From: Actinomyces dentalis DSM 19115
GTDB lineage: Bacteria > Actinomycetota > Actinomycetes > Actinomycetales > Actinomycetaceae
DNA: 64,000 nt
Assembly: GCF_000429225.1 (NCBI RefSeq)
Contig: NZ_AUBL01000001.1
Location: forward strand, 62,001 to 126,000
Direction of reading: 5' to 3'
Translations under genes and position numbers: made by a program
Part shown: in pieces, positions 1-8,419 of the stretch
Layout: the number at the start of each line of letters is the position of its first letter
Position numbering within the stretch: the first letter of the stretch is position 1
The notes under the pieces: generated by a model
What the model saw: only the letters and a program-made list of their open reading frames with translations
Databases searched by the model: none
Told to the model about the DNA's origin: nothing

Positions 1-1509
1 GCCAAGACCGCCCTCGTCCTGAGCCGGCTCAAGGGGGTCGCCTACGAGGCCGCCCGCGAGGTCCAGGAGCGGGTGCTCCCCCGGGCGCCCCAGCGCACCC
101 GCCCCCAGCTCGCCCGCGACATCGACCGAGCCCTGGCGGCCCTCGACCCGCAGGGGGCGGGCGCACGCCGCCGGCGCAATGTCGCCCAGCGGCACGTCGG
201 CCGCCCGAGTCCGCGCGGCGAGGGCGTGGCGCGGATGAGCCTGCTCCTGCCGACGGCGGACGCCTTCCTGCTCGACGCGACCCTCGACGCCGTCGCCGCC
301 TCCGCCCGCGCGAGCGGCCAGGAGCGGACCCTCGGCCAGCTGCGGGCCGACGCCCTGGTCGGCCTGTGCCTGCACGCGCTGCGCAGCTCCCAGCACGCCG
401 CCCACCGCCTCGGGCCCGGGCGGGCGGGGGAGGTCGTCGATCCCGCCGCGGACGGGGCCCCGGCGCCCGCGGGCGGCGACGGCCCCGCGGACCCGCCCGG
501 CTCGATCGGCCCGCCCGGTCCGGCCCGTCCGGCCGGCGGCGCTGCGCGGGGGGCGGTCCCCGACGCGGAGCGCCCGCGGCTCCTGCCCGACGGGGTCCCC
601 CTGGAGGGCCTGCTCTCCTCCCTCAGCGACCTGGTGGGCTCCTCGAGCCCCTGGTGGACGCCCTCGGGGACCGGGCCCGTCCCGCTCCCGCCGGGCCTGA
701 CCGTGAGGGTGGACGTGACCGTCCCGCTCGACCAGCTCCTGCCCGACGCCGCCGCGCCCCCGCCCCGCGCGCCGGGGGCGCGCCCGCCGTCCCGCGGCGG
801 CCCTCCCGACGCCCCCGTCCTGACCGCGGGGGGCCGCAGCGCCCCCGTGCCCGCCCTGCTCGCCCGCGCCCTGGCCGCCGGCGGGACCTGGCGGCGGATC
901 GTCACCGACCCGCTCTCCGGCGCCGTGCTCGACGTCGGCCGCACCCGCTACCGCCCGCCCGCCGCCCTGGCCGACCTCGTGCGCGCCCGGGACCGCGCCT
1001 GCACCCACCCCGGGTGCGAGATCCCCGCGCGCCGCTGCGACATCGACCATCTGCGGCCCTGGGCCCGGGGCGGCACCACCAGCCTGGACAACCTCACCGT
1101 CCTGTGCCAGGCCCACCACCGCCTCAAGCACACGCCCGGGTGGTCGCTCGCGCGGCTGGACGACGGCGCCCTCCTCTGGCGCACCCCCTCGGGGGCCCGC
1201 TACCGCCGCGAGGCCGACGGCACCATCCTCCGCCTGCCCCGGCGGATCGGGCCGCGCTCCCTCGTGGACCCCGGCGGCCCCGTCCCGGCGGACCTGGCCG
1301 CGGCCGTCACCGGCCCCGTCCTGGAGCGCCTGGAGCGCGGACTGGCGCAGGCCGCCCCGCGGGCGGGGGCGGGGGAGGGGGCGCCGCGCCTGGAGACCCG
1401 CGGGCCCCGCCCCGGCCGGAGCCCCGGCGCCTTCGAGGCCGTCCCCTACCCCGCCGCCCTCCACGAGCTGGGCCTGACGGCGCTGCTGGACGCCGTCGTC
1501 CCCTTCTGA
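1..1509 (+). CDS. DUF222/HNH endonuclease domain protein, 5' end missing
   Basis: The frame is open from the first base, so the true start lies upstream; an internal ATG sits at 73. The C-terminal third carries an HNH nuclease core: a Cys-containing CTHPGC element, then CDIDHLRPWARGG, then LTVLCQAHHRLKH, giving the His, Asn and His residues and zinc-type cysteines of the family. The N-terminal part is Ala/Arg/Pro-rich and helical, as in the DUF222 (13E12-repeat) proteins that usually precede such HNH domains and occur in several copies in actinobacterial genomes. The substrate is unknown. The stop is TGA at 1507-1509, 24 bases before the end of the convergent permease gene. The HNH assignment is firm; the biological role is not. 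Confidence 0.8.
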   Translation, partial: AKTALVLSRLKGVAYEAAREVQERVLPRAPQRTRPQLARDIDRALAALDPQGAGARRRRNVAQRHVGRPSPRGEGVARMSLLLPTADAFLLDATLDAVAASARASGQERTLGQLRADALVGLCLHALRSSQHAAHRLGPGRAGEVVDPAADGAPAPAGGDGPADPPGSIGPPGPARPAGGAARGAVPDAERPRLLPDGVPLEGLLSSLSDLVGSSSPWWTPSGTGPVPLPPGLTVRVDVTVPLDQLLPDAAAPPPRAPGARPPSRGGPPDAPVLTAGGRSAPVPALLARALAAGGTWRRIVTDPLSGAVLDVGRTRYRPPAALADLVRARDRACTHPGCEIPARRCDIDHLRPWARGGTTSLDNLTVLCQAHHRLKHTPGWSLARLDDGALLWRTPSGARYRREADGTILRLPRRIGPRSLVDPGGPVPADLAAAVTGPVLERLERGLAQAAPRAGAGEGAPRLETRGPRPGRSPGAFEAVPYPAALHELGLTALLDAVVPF

Positions 1510-1533
1510 TCGGGCGGGGCCCGCCGCGCCGGC

Positions 1534-2979
1534 CTAGGCCTTCTCGCCCTTCTCGGCGGCGTTGTACCTGGGCAGCTCGCCGACGACGGGGGCGTCCTTG
1601 GTGTGCAGCTCGGAGTAGACCGACCAGGCCACGCTCACCAGCGGCACGGCGACGACGGCGCCCAGCAGCCCCACCGAGAAGGTGCCCACCGCCACGGCCA
1701 GGCCCACGACCACCGGGTGCAGCGAGACCTGCCGGCCCATGATGAGCGGCTGGAGGATGTGGCCCTCGATCTGCCCGATCCCGGCCACGCCCAGCCCGAC
1801 GACGACCATGGCGATGAAGCCCTTGGAGGCCAGCGCCACCACCATCGCCACCAGCATCGCCGCGGGCGCGCCGATGATGGGCACGAAGGCGCCGATGAAG
1901 ACCAGGACCGCCAGGGGCGCCGCCAGCGGCACCCCGACCACCTGCAGGAAGATCCCCGCCATGACGGCGTCGGTCAGGGCCAGGATGACCGTGCCGCGGG
2001 CGTAGCCGGCGAAGGTGTACCAGCCGGCCCCGGCCGCGCGGTGGACCCTCTCGCGCAGGTGCGCCGGCAGCTCGTTGAGGAACCAGCGCCACATGCGCCC
2101 GCCGGAGGCCAGGAGGAAGATGGCCGTGAACAGCGCCAGCGCGAGCACGACGAAGACGTCGACGATCGAGCCCGCGTTGGACAGGACCTCCCCGGCCAGG
2201 CTCGGGGCATTGGACTGCACGTACTCCTGCCCCTGTTCGACCAGGCTCTGCACGGTGTCGACGAGCTCCTGCTGGGTCAGGTGGACCGGCAGGGGCCCGT
2301 GCTCCAGGAAGTCGACGATCGTGTCCAGGCCGTCGGAGAACTGCCGCGCCAGGGAGTCCCACTGGCTCGTCACCGAGGACACGACGTAGGCGATGAGGGC
2401 GGCCACCACCGCCAGGGCCGTGAGCAGGCCCAGGAACGTGGCCGGGTAGCGGGGCATGAAGCGGGCGAAGAAGGAGACCAGCGGGTAGAGGATCGCGGTG
2501 ATGACCAGGGCGATGAACACCCCGATGAACACGGGGATGACCTGCGCCGTGCCGATGAACACGAGGCTGACGGCCGTCACGATCCCCAGCAGGAGCCAGG
2601 CGCCCACGCCGCCGCGCACGAGCCAGCCGGGCAGGGAGTCCAGGGTCGCGGACCGCGTGGTGACCTCGCCGACCACCCTCACGCGCGCGGCCTCCTCCGG
2701 CGCCGGCGCCGCGCGCCGCTCGTCGGAGACTATCGGGGCGTCCAGGCGCATGACCAGGGCCCTGTCGGCCTCCCGCCACTGGTCCGCCCGGTCGATCTGG
2801 CGGTGCAGCGCCTGCCTGGCCCGGAAGATCGGGTTGATCGGGCGGTGCTCCCCGGCCCCGCGCGGGGAGTCCGCCGGCCCGTCGGACGGCGCGGGGGCGT
2901 CGGCGGGGGCCTCGACCCCGGCGGGCACGGCGTTCTCGGCGGGCCTCCCGGCCCCGGCCGGGTCCTCGTCCGCGCTCAT
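1534..2979 (-). CDS. AI-2E family transporter (PF01594-like permease)
   Basis: This is a 481-residue integral membrane protein. About 115 N-terminal residues are hydrophilic, Pro/Ala/Asp-rich and probably cytoplasmic. They are followed by the usual AI-2E family pattern: a pair of helices, a third helix, a long amphipathic segment (about residues 195-260, Gln/Ser/Leu-rich) and then several C-terminal helices with the conserved FIGAFVPIIGAP element (near residue 340) and a PLIMGRQVSLHPVVV element near 410. Family members export small molecules or act as cation antiporters; the name does not prove autoinducer transport. Translation starts at ATG 2977-2979 with AGGAGG a few bases upstream. No partner genes are adjacent. 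Confidence 0.85.
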   Translation of the reverse strand: MSADEDPAGAGRPAENAVPAGVEAPADAPAPSDGPADSPRGAGEHRPINPIFRARQALHRQIDRADQWREADRALVMRLDAPIVSDERRAAPAPEEAARVRVVGEVTTRSATLDSLPGWLVRGGVGAWLLLGIVTAVSLVFIGTAQVIPVFIGVFIALVITAILYPLVSFFARFMPRYPATFLGLLTALAVVAALIAYVVSSVTSQWDSLARQFSDGLDTIVDFLEHGPLPVHLTQQELVDTVQSLVEQGQEYVQSNAPSLAGEVLSNAGSIVDVFVVLALALFTAIFLLASGGRMWRWFLNELPAHLRERVHRAAGAGWYTFAGYARGTVILALTDAVMAGIFLQVVGVPLAAPLAVLVFIGAFVPIIGAPAAMLVAMVVALASKGFIAMVVVGLGVAGIGQIEGHILQPLIMGRQVSLHPVVVGLAVAVGTFSVGLLGAVVAVPLVSVAWSVYSELHTKDAPVVGELPRYNAAEKGEKA

Positions 2980-3082
2980 CGGCGCCTCCTGTCCGGCTCC
3001 GGCGGGGCCCCCGGGGCGGGGTTGGGATCGTTCAGGATCAATGTCCGGCCTTTCTCTCGGTGACGCGGCGCCGCAAGCCTAC

Positions 3083-3088
3083 TAGCGT
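3083..3088 (+). promoter_or_regulatory. -10 hexamer TAGCGT, predicted leaderless start
   Basis: The hexamer fits TANNNT and lies 6 bases before the mutarotase ATG at 3095. No Shine-Dalgarno sequence is present between them. Confidence 0.5.
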
Positions 3089-3094
3089 GGCCGC

Positions 3095-3985
3095 ATGAGC
3101 ACCCCGGATGACACGAACCGCCCCCCGACTCCTCCGCCCGCGCCCCGTCTGCCGCGCACCGCCGCCCTCGGGCCCGGCCGCAGGGGCCTGCCCCGCCTCC
3201 TGGTCGACGCCGCTGCGGGCGGCGGCGAGATCTACCTCCACGGGGCGCACCTGACGTCGTGGCGCCCCCGCGGCGGCGAGGAGGTCCTCTTCGTCTCGCG
3301 CCGGGCCGTCTTCGACGGCGTGCACGCCATCCGCGGGGGCGTGCCGATCTGCGCGCCCTGGTTCGCCGGGGGCGCCGGCGGCGGGCGCGCCCCCGCGCAC
3401 GGCTGGGCCAGGATCCGGCCCTGGCGGCTGCGCAGTGCGCAGGCCACCGCCGACGGCGGCGTGCGCGCCCTGTTCGCCCTGGAGCACGACGACCTGTCCC
3501 TGCTCTACGAGGTCGGCATCGGCGAGGAGCTGAGCCTGGAGGTGTCCCTGCGCAACACGGGCGCCGCGCCGCGCACCGTGGAGGCCGCCCTGCACACCTA
3601 CCTCGCCGTCGGCGACGTCACCGCGGTGTCGATCACAGGGCTCGAGGGGGCCCGCTACTCCGACCGGCTCACCGACGAGGAGCGGGTGCAGGACGGGCCC
3701 ATCCGCTTCTCCGGGCGCGTGGACCGCATCTACCGGGCCCGGGGGCCCGTCGCCGTGACGGATCCGGCCGGCGCTCGCCGCATCGTCGTCACCGGGGTCC
3801 GCGCGCCCAACGCCGTGGTGTGGAACCCGTGGAGCAGGGTCGCCGCGACCATGGCGGACCTGGGGGAGGAGTGGCCCTCCATGGTCTGCGTCGAGTCCGC
3901 GGCGGTGCGCGACCGGGCCGTGCGCCTGGAGCCGGGGGAGTCGACGTCCCTGGGCGCGCGCATCGGGGTCGAGCCGCTCGCGTGA
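3095..3985 (+). CDS. D-hexose-6-phosphate mutarotase (YeaD-like aldose 1-epimerase)
   Basis: The 296-residue product matches the YeaD-type branch of the aldose 1-epimerase superfamily. It has the N-terminal AHLTSWRPRGGEEVLFVS element, the loop IRGGVPICAPWF, the HGWARIRPW segment with the catalytic His, HTYLAVGD near residue 168, and NAVVWNPW followed by a Glu-containing CVESAAV element near 270. These enzymes interconvert alpha and beta anomers of glucose-6-phosphate or galactose-6-phosphate in the cytoplasm. It appears to be a single-gene unit. A second reading of the same DNA gives long Arg/Pro-rich open frames that are only compositional shadows. Confidence 0.88.
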   Translation: MSTPDDTNRPPTPPPAPRLPRTAALGPGRRGLPRLLVDAAAGGGEIYLHGAHLTSWRPRGGEEVLFVSRRAVFDGVHAIRGGVPICAPWFAGGAGGGRAPAHGWARIRPWRLRSAQATADGGVRALFALEHDDLSLLYEVGIGEELSLEVSLRNTGAAPRTVEAALHTYLAVGDVTAVSITGLEGARYSDRLTDEERVQDGPIRFSGRVDRIYRARGPVAVTDPAGARRIVVTGVRAPNAVVWNPWSRVAATMADLGEEWPSMVCVESAAVRDRAVRLEPGESTSLGARIGVEPLA

Positions 3986-4048
3986 GACCGCCCGGGCGCC
4001 CGCCCGCCGGACCGCCCGGGCCTGTGATGCACCGCACCGGGGGCCGAT

Positions 4049-4079
4049 TTGCCCCGCCTCGACGCGGGCGTGCTAAGTT
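4049..4079 (+). promoter_or_regulatory. Probable tRNA-Leu(GAG) promoter
   Basis: TTGCCC at 4049-4054 and TAAGTT at 4074-4079 are separated by 19 bases, a slightly long spacer. The tRNA begins about 48 bases downstream of the -10 element. Confidence 0.4.
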
Positions 4080-4127
4080 GTCCTGCGTCGCCGCGGCGGG
4101 GTCCGCCCCGCATCGCGATGATGCGCA

Positions 4128-4215
4128 GTCCGAGTGGCGGAATAGGTAGACGCGCTAGCTTGAGGTGCTAGTGCCCTATTAAACGGGCGTGGGGGTTCAA
4201 GTCCCCCCTCGGACA
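4128..4215 (+). tRNA. tRNA-Leu (GAG)
   Basis: The acceptor arms GTCCGAG (4128-4134) and CTCGGAC (4208-4214) pair fully and the discriminator base is A. The anticodon stem CTAGC/GCTAG encloses the loop TTGAGGT, giving anticodon GAG for leucine codon CUC. A long variable arm makes this a normal class II leucine tRNA of about 88 bases. The 3' CCA is not encoded. Confidence 0.96.
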
Positions 4216-4225
4216 CCCGGAGCCG

Positions 4226-4253
4226 GGGCCCCGATTCGAACGGATCGGGGCCC
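4226..4253. terminator. Hairpin between tRNA-Leu and the convergent membrane gene
   Basis: GGGCCCCGAT (4226-4235) pairs with ATCGGGGCCC (4244-4253) around an 8-base loop. It lies between convergent genes and has no T-run, so it could act in both directions. Confidence 0.6.
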
Positions 4254-4271
4254 TCGTCGTCGTCCGGCCGC

Positions 4272-5600
4272 TCAGGCCGCCCCGGCGCAGGCCCGCCGCC
4301 GCTCGTCGCGCAGGCGCACCTGACGCGCGGACCACCGCGCGCCCGCCGCGCCGCCCAGCGCGAAGACGACCAGGGGCGCCACCGCGGCCACCGGCCCGAT
4401 CCCGTCGCCGCCCGCGACGAGCGAGTCGCCGTGGAAGACGGCGGCGACGGCGGCCTGCGCGACCAGCACGGCGGCGACCAGGCCGATGTGCACGGCGGTC
4501 AGGGCGCTCCACCTGTCCTCCCGGCGCCTGGCCTCGCACCACGAGGGCAGGGAGGGGGCGTCGACGCGGTCCGGGGTGATCTCCACGGGCCCCCGGTCCC
4601 CGGGTGCGCGGGCCGGGCGGCTGAGGATCAGGGCGTCGGAGCCCCGGCGGCGGGCGCAGACGAACGCGCCGCAGACCCCGTAGGCCAGGGCCGGCAGGGG
4701 AACGGGGGAGAACAGCCCCAAGGACACCGGGAGCATCAGGGCCGCCCCGGCGGCGGCCAGCCCCAGGACCAGGACGACGCCCAGCCCCGCCGTGACCCGC
4801 CGGGCCCGGCGCACCGCGCGGGCCACGTCGATCCGGTCGGGCCAGGCCGGGCCGGGCAGCCCGTCGCGGGTCAGCCCGCGCACCATGCGCTCCCCGCCCG
4901 GGTGGGTGAGCAGGTCGCGCCGCAGGCCCGCCTCCACGTCCAGGGGCCGGGAGGAGCCCGGCTCCTGACGGGCGAGCCCGGCCAGCGTCCGGCGCAGGAG
5001 CCGCCACTGGTCCTCCGCCAGCCACGACGGCGTGCGCAGCACCCACGCGCGCCGCGCCAGGGTGAGCACGATCGCCGTCGTGCCAACCACTATCAGCGAC
5101 ACGAGAACGGCCATGAACACCTCGAAGAAGCGGTCCCCGCCGGAACCCAGCAGCTCGCGCCCCGCCGTGACGGCGAACCAGCACGCGCCGGCGGCCACGC
5201 CGACCGCGGCGAGCGCCGACACCAGGTGGCCGAATAAGTCCCCCGGGGACGGGGCGGCCGGGAGCGGGCCGCCCCCGGTCCGCCGGTCCTCCGCCAGCGC
5301 CGCGCGAACGGCCCGCCGCACCTCCTCGACCGTCCCGACGGCGGCCAGGGGGACGGTCAGCCGCTCGCGCACCAGCCGCAGGGGGGTCGGCGAGCCGCCC
5401 AGCCCCGACTCGTAGAACGGGACGGGGCGCCCGGACCCCGCCCGGTGCTCGCCGATGCGGCCGAGCTCGAACCGGATCTCGGCGACCCGGGCGGGCACGC
5501 GCTGCTCGACGCACACCACCCCCGAGCGCAGGCGCACCCGCACGGCCGGGCGCAGCCATCGGGGCGCGGGCGGTGCGGGCGGGGCGGGGTGCTGGCTCAT
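4272..5600 (-). CDS. Unknown multi-spanning membrane protein
   Basis: I do not recognise this 442-residue protein. The first 140 residues are soluble, with a Pro-rich start and an Arg/Glu-rich stretch. Two hydrophobic segments follow at about 145-170 and 180-205, then a hydrophilic Arg-rich region with a Trp/Leu-rich element. Two more membrane segments lie near 290-340, two near 385-435, and the tail is basic. That suggests roughly six helices with a large cytoplasmic middle loop. No nucleotide-binding or catalytic motif is visible. ATG at 5598-5600 is preceded by GATGAGGAG, a good ribosome binding site. It is divergent from the GNAT-MazG gene and convergent with tRNA-Leu. Confidence 0.75.
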   Translation of the reverse strand: MSQHPAPPAPPAPRWLRPAVRVRLRSGVVCVEQRVPARVAEIRFELGRIGEHRAGSGRPVPFYESGLGGSPTPLRLVRERLTVPLAAVGTVEEVRRAVRAALAEDRRTGGGPLPAAPSPGDLFGHLVSALAAVGVAAGACWFAVTAGRELLGSGGDRFFEVFMAVLVSLIVVGTTAIVLTLARRAWVLRTPSWLAEDQWRLLRRTLAGLARQEPGSSRPLDVEAGLRRDLLTHPGGERMVRGLTRDGLPGPAWPDRIDVARAVRRARRVTAGLGVVLVLGLAAAGAALMLPVSLGLFSPVPLPALAYGVCGAFVCARRRGSDALILSRPARAPGDRGPVEITPDRVDAPSLPSWCEARRREDRWSALTAVHIGLVAAVLVAQAAVAAVFHGDSLVAGGDGIGPVAAVAPLVVFALGGAAGARWSARQVRLRDERRRACAGAA

Positions 5601-5633
5601 GCGGACTCCTCATCAGGGGGAGGGACGCCGCCC

Positions 5634-5639
5634 AGCCTA
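5634..5639 (-). promoter_or_regulatory. -10 hexamer TAGGCT for the membrane protein gene
   Basis: Read on the minus strand the hexamer is TAGGCT, 33 bases upstream of the start codon. Unlike many neighbours, this gene keeps a leader with a Shine-Dalgarno sequence. Confidence 0.4.
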
Positions 5640-5695
5640 GCGGGCGGGCCCGCCGGGCCCGGCCCGCGAGCCGGGGCCGGGTGCGGCGCCGGGAC

Positions 5696-5701
5696 TATGA
5701 T
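5696..5701 (+). promoter_or_regulatory. -10 hexamer TATGAT, predicted leaderless start
   Basis: TATGAT is the best -10 match in this neighbourhood and lies 8 bases before ATG 5710, with no Shine-Dalgarno sequence between. Confidence 0.5.
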
Positions 5702-5709
5702 CGCCCGCC

Positions 5710-6861
5710 ATGAGGCCCTTCGAGATCCGCGTTCCCGCCGCCCGCCGGGGCGGCGCGGAGCTGCCCGCGCTCCTGCTGTCCGCGCCCACCGGGGCCGACG
5801 TCGAGCGGATCGCCGGGATCTGCCAGGACCCCGACATCCAGGAGTGGACCACCGTCCCGCGCGGCTACACCCGCGCCGACGCCGAGGACTTCGTGACCGG
5901 GACCGTCGTCAAGGGCTGGCGGAGCGGCGCGGAGCTGACCTGGGCGGTGCGCGAGGAGCGGCCGGGCGGCGCCGTCCTGGTGGGCATGACGGGCCTGTCC
6001 GGGCGGGTCGGCGGCGTCTGGGAGATCGGCTACTGGCTGGACCCCGCGGCCCGCGGCCGGGGCACCGCCTCCCGCGCCGCCCGGGCCCTGGTCGAGGCGG
6101 CCTTCGACCCGGACGGCCCGCTGCGCGCCGCCGCCCTGCGGTGGCGCTGCGACATCCACGACGGCGTGCCCAACTGGGCGTCCTGGCGCGTGGCCCGGGG
6201 GCTGGGCTTCCGCCGGGAGGGGCGGGTGCGCTCCCTCCTGGTCAACGACGGCGTCCTGCGCGACGGCTGGGTCGGCACGCTCCTGCCGGGCGACCCGCGC
6301 CGCCCGGCGGCCCCCTGGGACGGGCCGGCCGCCCCCGGGCGGCCGGGCGGCTCCCGCCACACCCGCGGCGCCGACACCCCGCTGGTGGAGGCGGACGGCG
6401 TCGGCGAGAGGGAGGGCGACGACCCCGAGGCCCTCGTGCGCCGCTTCCACCACCTCTACGGCCTGCCCGTGCGCACCGACGGGCCCGGCCTGGAGCGCGA
6501 GAGCCTGCACATGCGCATGAGCCTGATCGCCGAGGAGTTCGCCGAGCTCGTCGGGGCCGTCTACGGGGCGGGCGCCCGCGCCCGGGTCGAGGCCGCCTAC
6601 GCCCGGGCCGTGGCCGACGACGACGGCGAGCGGGACACGGCGGCGGCCGCCGACGCCCTGGCGGACCTGGTCTACGTCGTCTACGGCATGGCCCTGGAGA
6701 CGGGCATCGACCTGGCCGCCGTGCTCGCCGAGGTGCAGCGCTCCAACATGTCCAAGCTGGGCGCCGACGGGCGGCCGGTCTACCGCGAGGACGGCAAGGT
6801 CCTCAAGGGCCCCGGCTACTTCCCCCCGGACGTGGCGGGGGTGCTCGGGATCGGGTCGTGA
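5710..6861 (+). CDS. GNAT acetyltransferase fused to a MazG-like NTP pyrophosphohydrolase
   Basis: A single uninterrupted frame of 383 residues joins two unrelated domains. Residues 1-190 form a RimJ/RimL-type GNAT domain, with EIGYWLDPAARGRGTAS as the acetyl-CoA loop and a later GLGFRREGR element. A linker of about 40 residues follows. Residues 230-383 form an all-alpha NTP pyrophosphatase domain: LIAEEFAEL and DALADLVYVVYG supply the acidic Mg-binding residues, and EVQRSNMSKL with VYREDGKVLKGPGY is typical of the phage-type MazG-like/PRA-PH group. The likely activities are N-acetylation of an amine and hydrolysis of a (d)NTP or similar nucleotide. How the two relate is unknown. There is no sign of a frameshift at the junction. 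Confidence 0.85.
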   Translation: MRPFEIRVPAARRGGAELPALLLSAPTGADVERIAGICQDPDIQEWTTVPRGYTRADAEDFVTGTVVKGWRSGAELTWAVREERPGGAVLVGMTGLSGRVGGVWEIGYWLDPAARGRGTASRAARALVEAAFDPDGPLRAAALRWRCDIHDGVPNWASWRVARGLGFRREGRVRSLLVNDGVLRDGWVGTLLPGDPRRPAAPWDGPAAPGRPGGSRHTRGADTPLVEADGVGEREGDDPEALVRRFHHLYGLPVRTDGPGLERESLHMRMSLIAEEFAELVGAVYGAGARARVEAAYARAVADDDGERDTAAAADALADLVYVVYGMALETGIDLAAVLAEVQRSNMSKLGADGRPVYREDGKVLKGPGYFPPDVAGVLGIGS

Positions 6862-6948
6862 GGGGGCCGCGGCCCCGGCGGCGCCCCTGACCGCGCCCGG
6901 CGCCGGACGTGGCACCATGGGCCCACCACGACACCGGAAGGAGCGCAC

Positions 6949-8052
6949 ATGACTCGCGTCACCATCGTCGGAGGCGGTTACGGCGGCATCGTCCTGGCCA
7001 AGGCCCTCGACGACGTCGCCGAGGTCGTCCTCGTCGAGCAGAAGGACACCTTCGTCAACCACGCCGCGGCCCTGAGGGCCGTCGTCGACCGGCGGTGGGC
7101 GGAGAGGATCTTCATGCCCTACGACCGCCTCCTGGCCCGCGGGCGCGTCGTGCACGGCACCGCCCTGGCGGTGCGGGGCACCACCGTGTCGGTGACCGGC
7201 GCCGGCGACATCGGGGCCGACCACCTGGTGCTGGCCACCGGCACCGCCTACCCCTTCCCGGCCAAGCACCTGGAGTCCTCCGCCGCCCTGGCCCGGGCCC
7301 GCATCGAGCGCGCCCACGCCGGCCTGGAGCGCGCCGGGCGCGTGCTGGTCGTGGGCGCCGGCGACGTGGGCGTCGAACTGGTGGGGGAGATCACCTCCGC
7401 CTTCCCCGGCATCAGGGTGGTCCTGCTGGAGGCCTGCGCGCGGATCCTGCCGAACCGGGGCTACCTGCCCGAACTGCGCCGGTCCATCGCCGACCAGCTC
7501 GAGCGCCGCGGCGTCGAGGTCATCACCGGCGACACCCTGGCCTGGCTGCCGCCGGTCGACCCGGGCGTCCTCTCGCCCTTCCGCGTGACCACGACCAAGG
7601 GCCGGCGCCTGGAGGCGGACACGTGGTTCCGCGCCCACGGCGCCTCGGCGGCCACAGGCCTCCTCGGCGGGGACTACGACGAGATCCGCCGCTACGACGG
7701 CACCATCCGCGTCGACGAGCACCTGCGCGTCGTCGGCCACCCCGGCGTGTGGGCCATCGGCGACATCACCGACGTGCGCGAGACCAAGCGCGCCGACGCC
7801 GCCCGCGCCCACGCCCGCGTCGTCGCCGCCAATATCCGCTCCCTCATCGGGGGCGGGAGCGCCGACGCCGTCTACGCCCCCCGGCCCGAGCACGTCGTCC
7901 TGCCCCTGGGGCCCGACGGCGGCGCCTCCCAGATCCTGCGCGACGGGGAGCGCGCCGTCGTCGGCCCCGAGGAGACCTCCCGCTTCAAGGGGCGCGACAT
8001 CTACGACGGGGCCATGCGCGAGATCCTGGGCCTGGGCCGGGACGGCGAGTGA
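6949..8052 (+). CDS. FAD/NAD(P)-dependent oxidoreductase (NDH-2/FSP1-like)
   Basis: The 367-residue protein has two dinucleotide folds. VTIVGGGYGGIVLAKAL at the N-terminus binds FAD, and VLVVGAGDVGVELVGEI near residue 128 binds NAD(P)H. A third flavin motif, GVWAIGDITDV, lies near 265. Spacing matches the pyridine nucleotide-disulfide oxidoreductase superfamily, and the absence of a redox CxxxxC pair points to the NDH-2/AIF-like group. It probably passes electrons from NAD(P)H to a quinone or other acceptor at the membrane. GGAAGGAG sits 6 bases before ATG 6949, a strong ribosome binding site. It appears to be a single-gene unit. Confidence 0.85.
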   Translation: MTRVTIVGGGYGGIVLAKALDDVAEVVLVEQKDTFVNHAAALRAVVDRRWAERIFMPYDRLLARGRVVHGTALAVRGTTVSVTGAGDIGADHLVLATGTAYPFPAKHLESSAALARARIERAHAGLERAGRVLVVGAGDVGVELVGEITSAFPGIRVVLLEACARILPNRGYLPELRRSIADQLERRGVEVITGDTLAWLPPVDPGVLSPFRVTTTKGRRLEADTWFRAHGASAATGLLGGDYDEIRRYDGTIRVDEHLRVVGHPGVWAIGDITDVRETKRADAARAHARVVAANIRSLIGGGSADAVYAPRPEHVVLPLGPDGGASQILRDGERAVVGPEETSRFKGRDIYDGAMREILGLGRDGE

Positions 8053-8088
8053 GCGGCAGGGCGCGGGGCGCGGGGCGGTCCGGGCCGG

Positions 8089-8094
8089 TATTGT
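8089..8094 (+). promoter_or_regulatory. -10 hexamer TATTGT, predicted leaderless start
   Basis: TATTGT lies 7 bases before ATG 8102. The GTG at 8093 overlaps the hexamer and is therefore an unlikely start. Confidence 0.5.
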
Positions 8095-8101
8095 GACCCG
8101 C

Positions 8102-8398
8102 ATGACGAACGACCCGCGGTCCGCGCTCAACCGACTCATCGCCGCCTTCGAGGCGCACCTGGACGCCGCGGCCACCGGGGATGATCTCTCGCCCGCGGTG
8201 GTCGCCGCCGAGAACGCGCTCCAGGACGCCTTCTTCACCTACGACGACGCCCTGTTCACCGCCTACGGCATCGAGCTGCCCTTCGACATCGTCGACGCCG
8301 ACGACGAGGAGGACGAGGACGACTACGACGAGGGCGATGACGAGGACTACGACGACTACGACGACGAGGATGACGAGGACTACGACGAGGGGGACTGA
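8102..8398 (+). CDS. Small protein with a highly acidic D/E/Y tail
   Basis: The 98-residue product has an N-terminal helical part (about 60 residues, Ala/Leu-rich) and then a tail made almost only of Asp, Glu, Tyr and Gly (about residues 64-98), encoded by GAC/GAG/TAC repeats. I do not know its function. The N-terminal helices could be a dimerisation or protein-binding module, and the tail could mimic nucleic acid or bind basic proteins or metal ions; both are guesses. I chose ATG 8102 over GTG 8093 because a TATTGT -10 element ends at 8094 and would fall inside the longer frame. The start of the downstream minus-strand gene is not shared. Confidence 0.7.
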   Translation: MTNDPRSALNRLIAAFEAHLDAAATGDDLSPAVVAAENALQDAFFTYDDALFTAYGIELPFDIVDADDEEDEDDYDEGDDEDYDDYDDEDDEDYDEGD

Positions 8399-8419
8399 GC
8401 CGGCTGGGCGCGCGGCCGC

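Noticed and set aside
5695-8238. 847-residue open frame on the minus strand
   Set aside because: It runs antisense to two well-supported genes (GNAT-MazG and the flavoprotein), is made of low-complexity G/A/V/P and has no domain. High third-position GC leaves such frames open.
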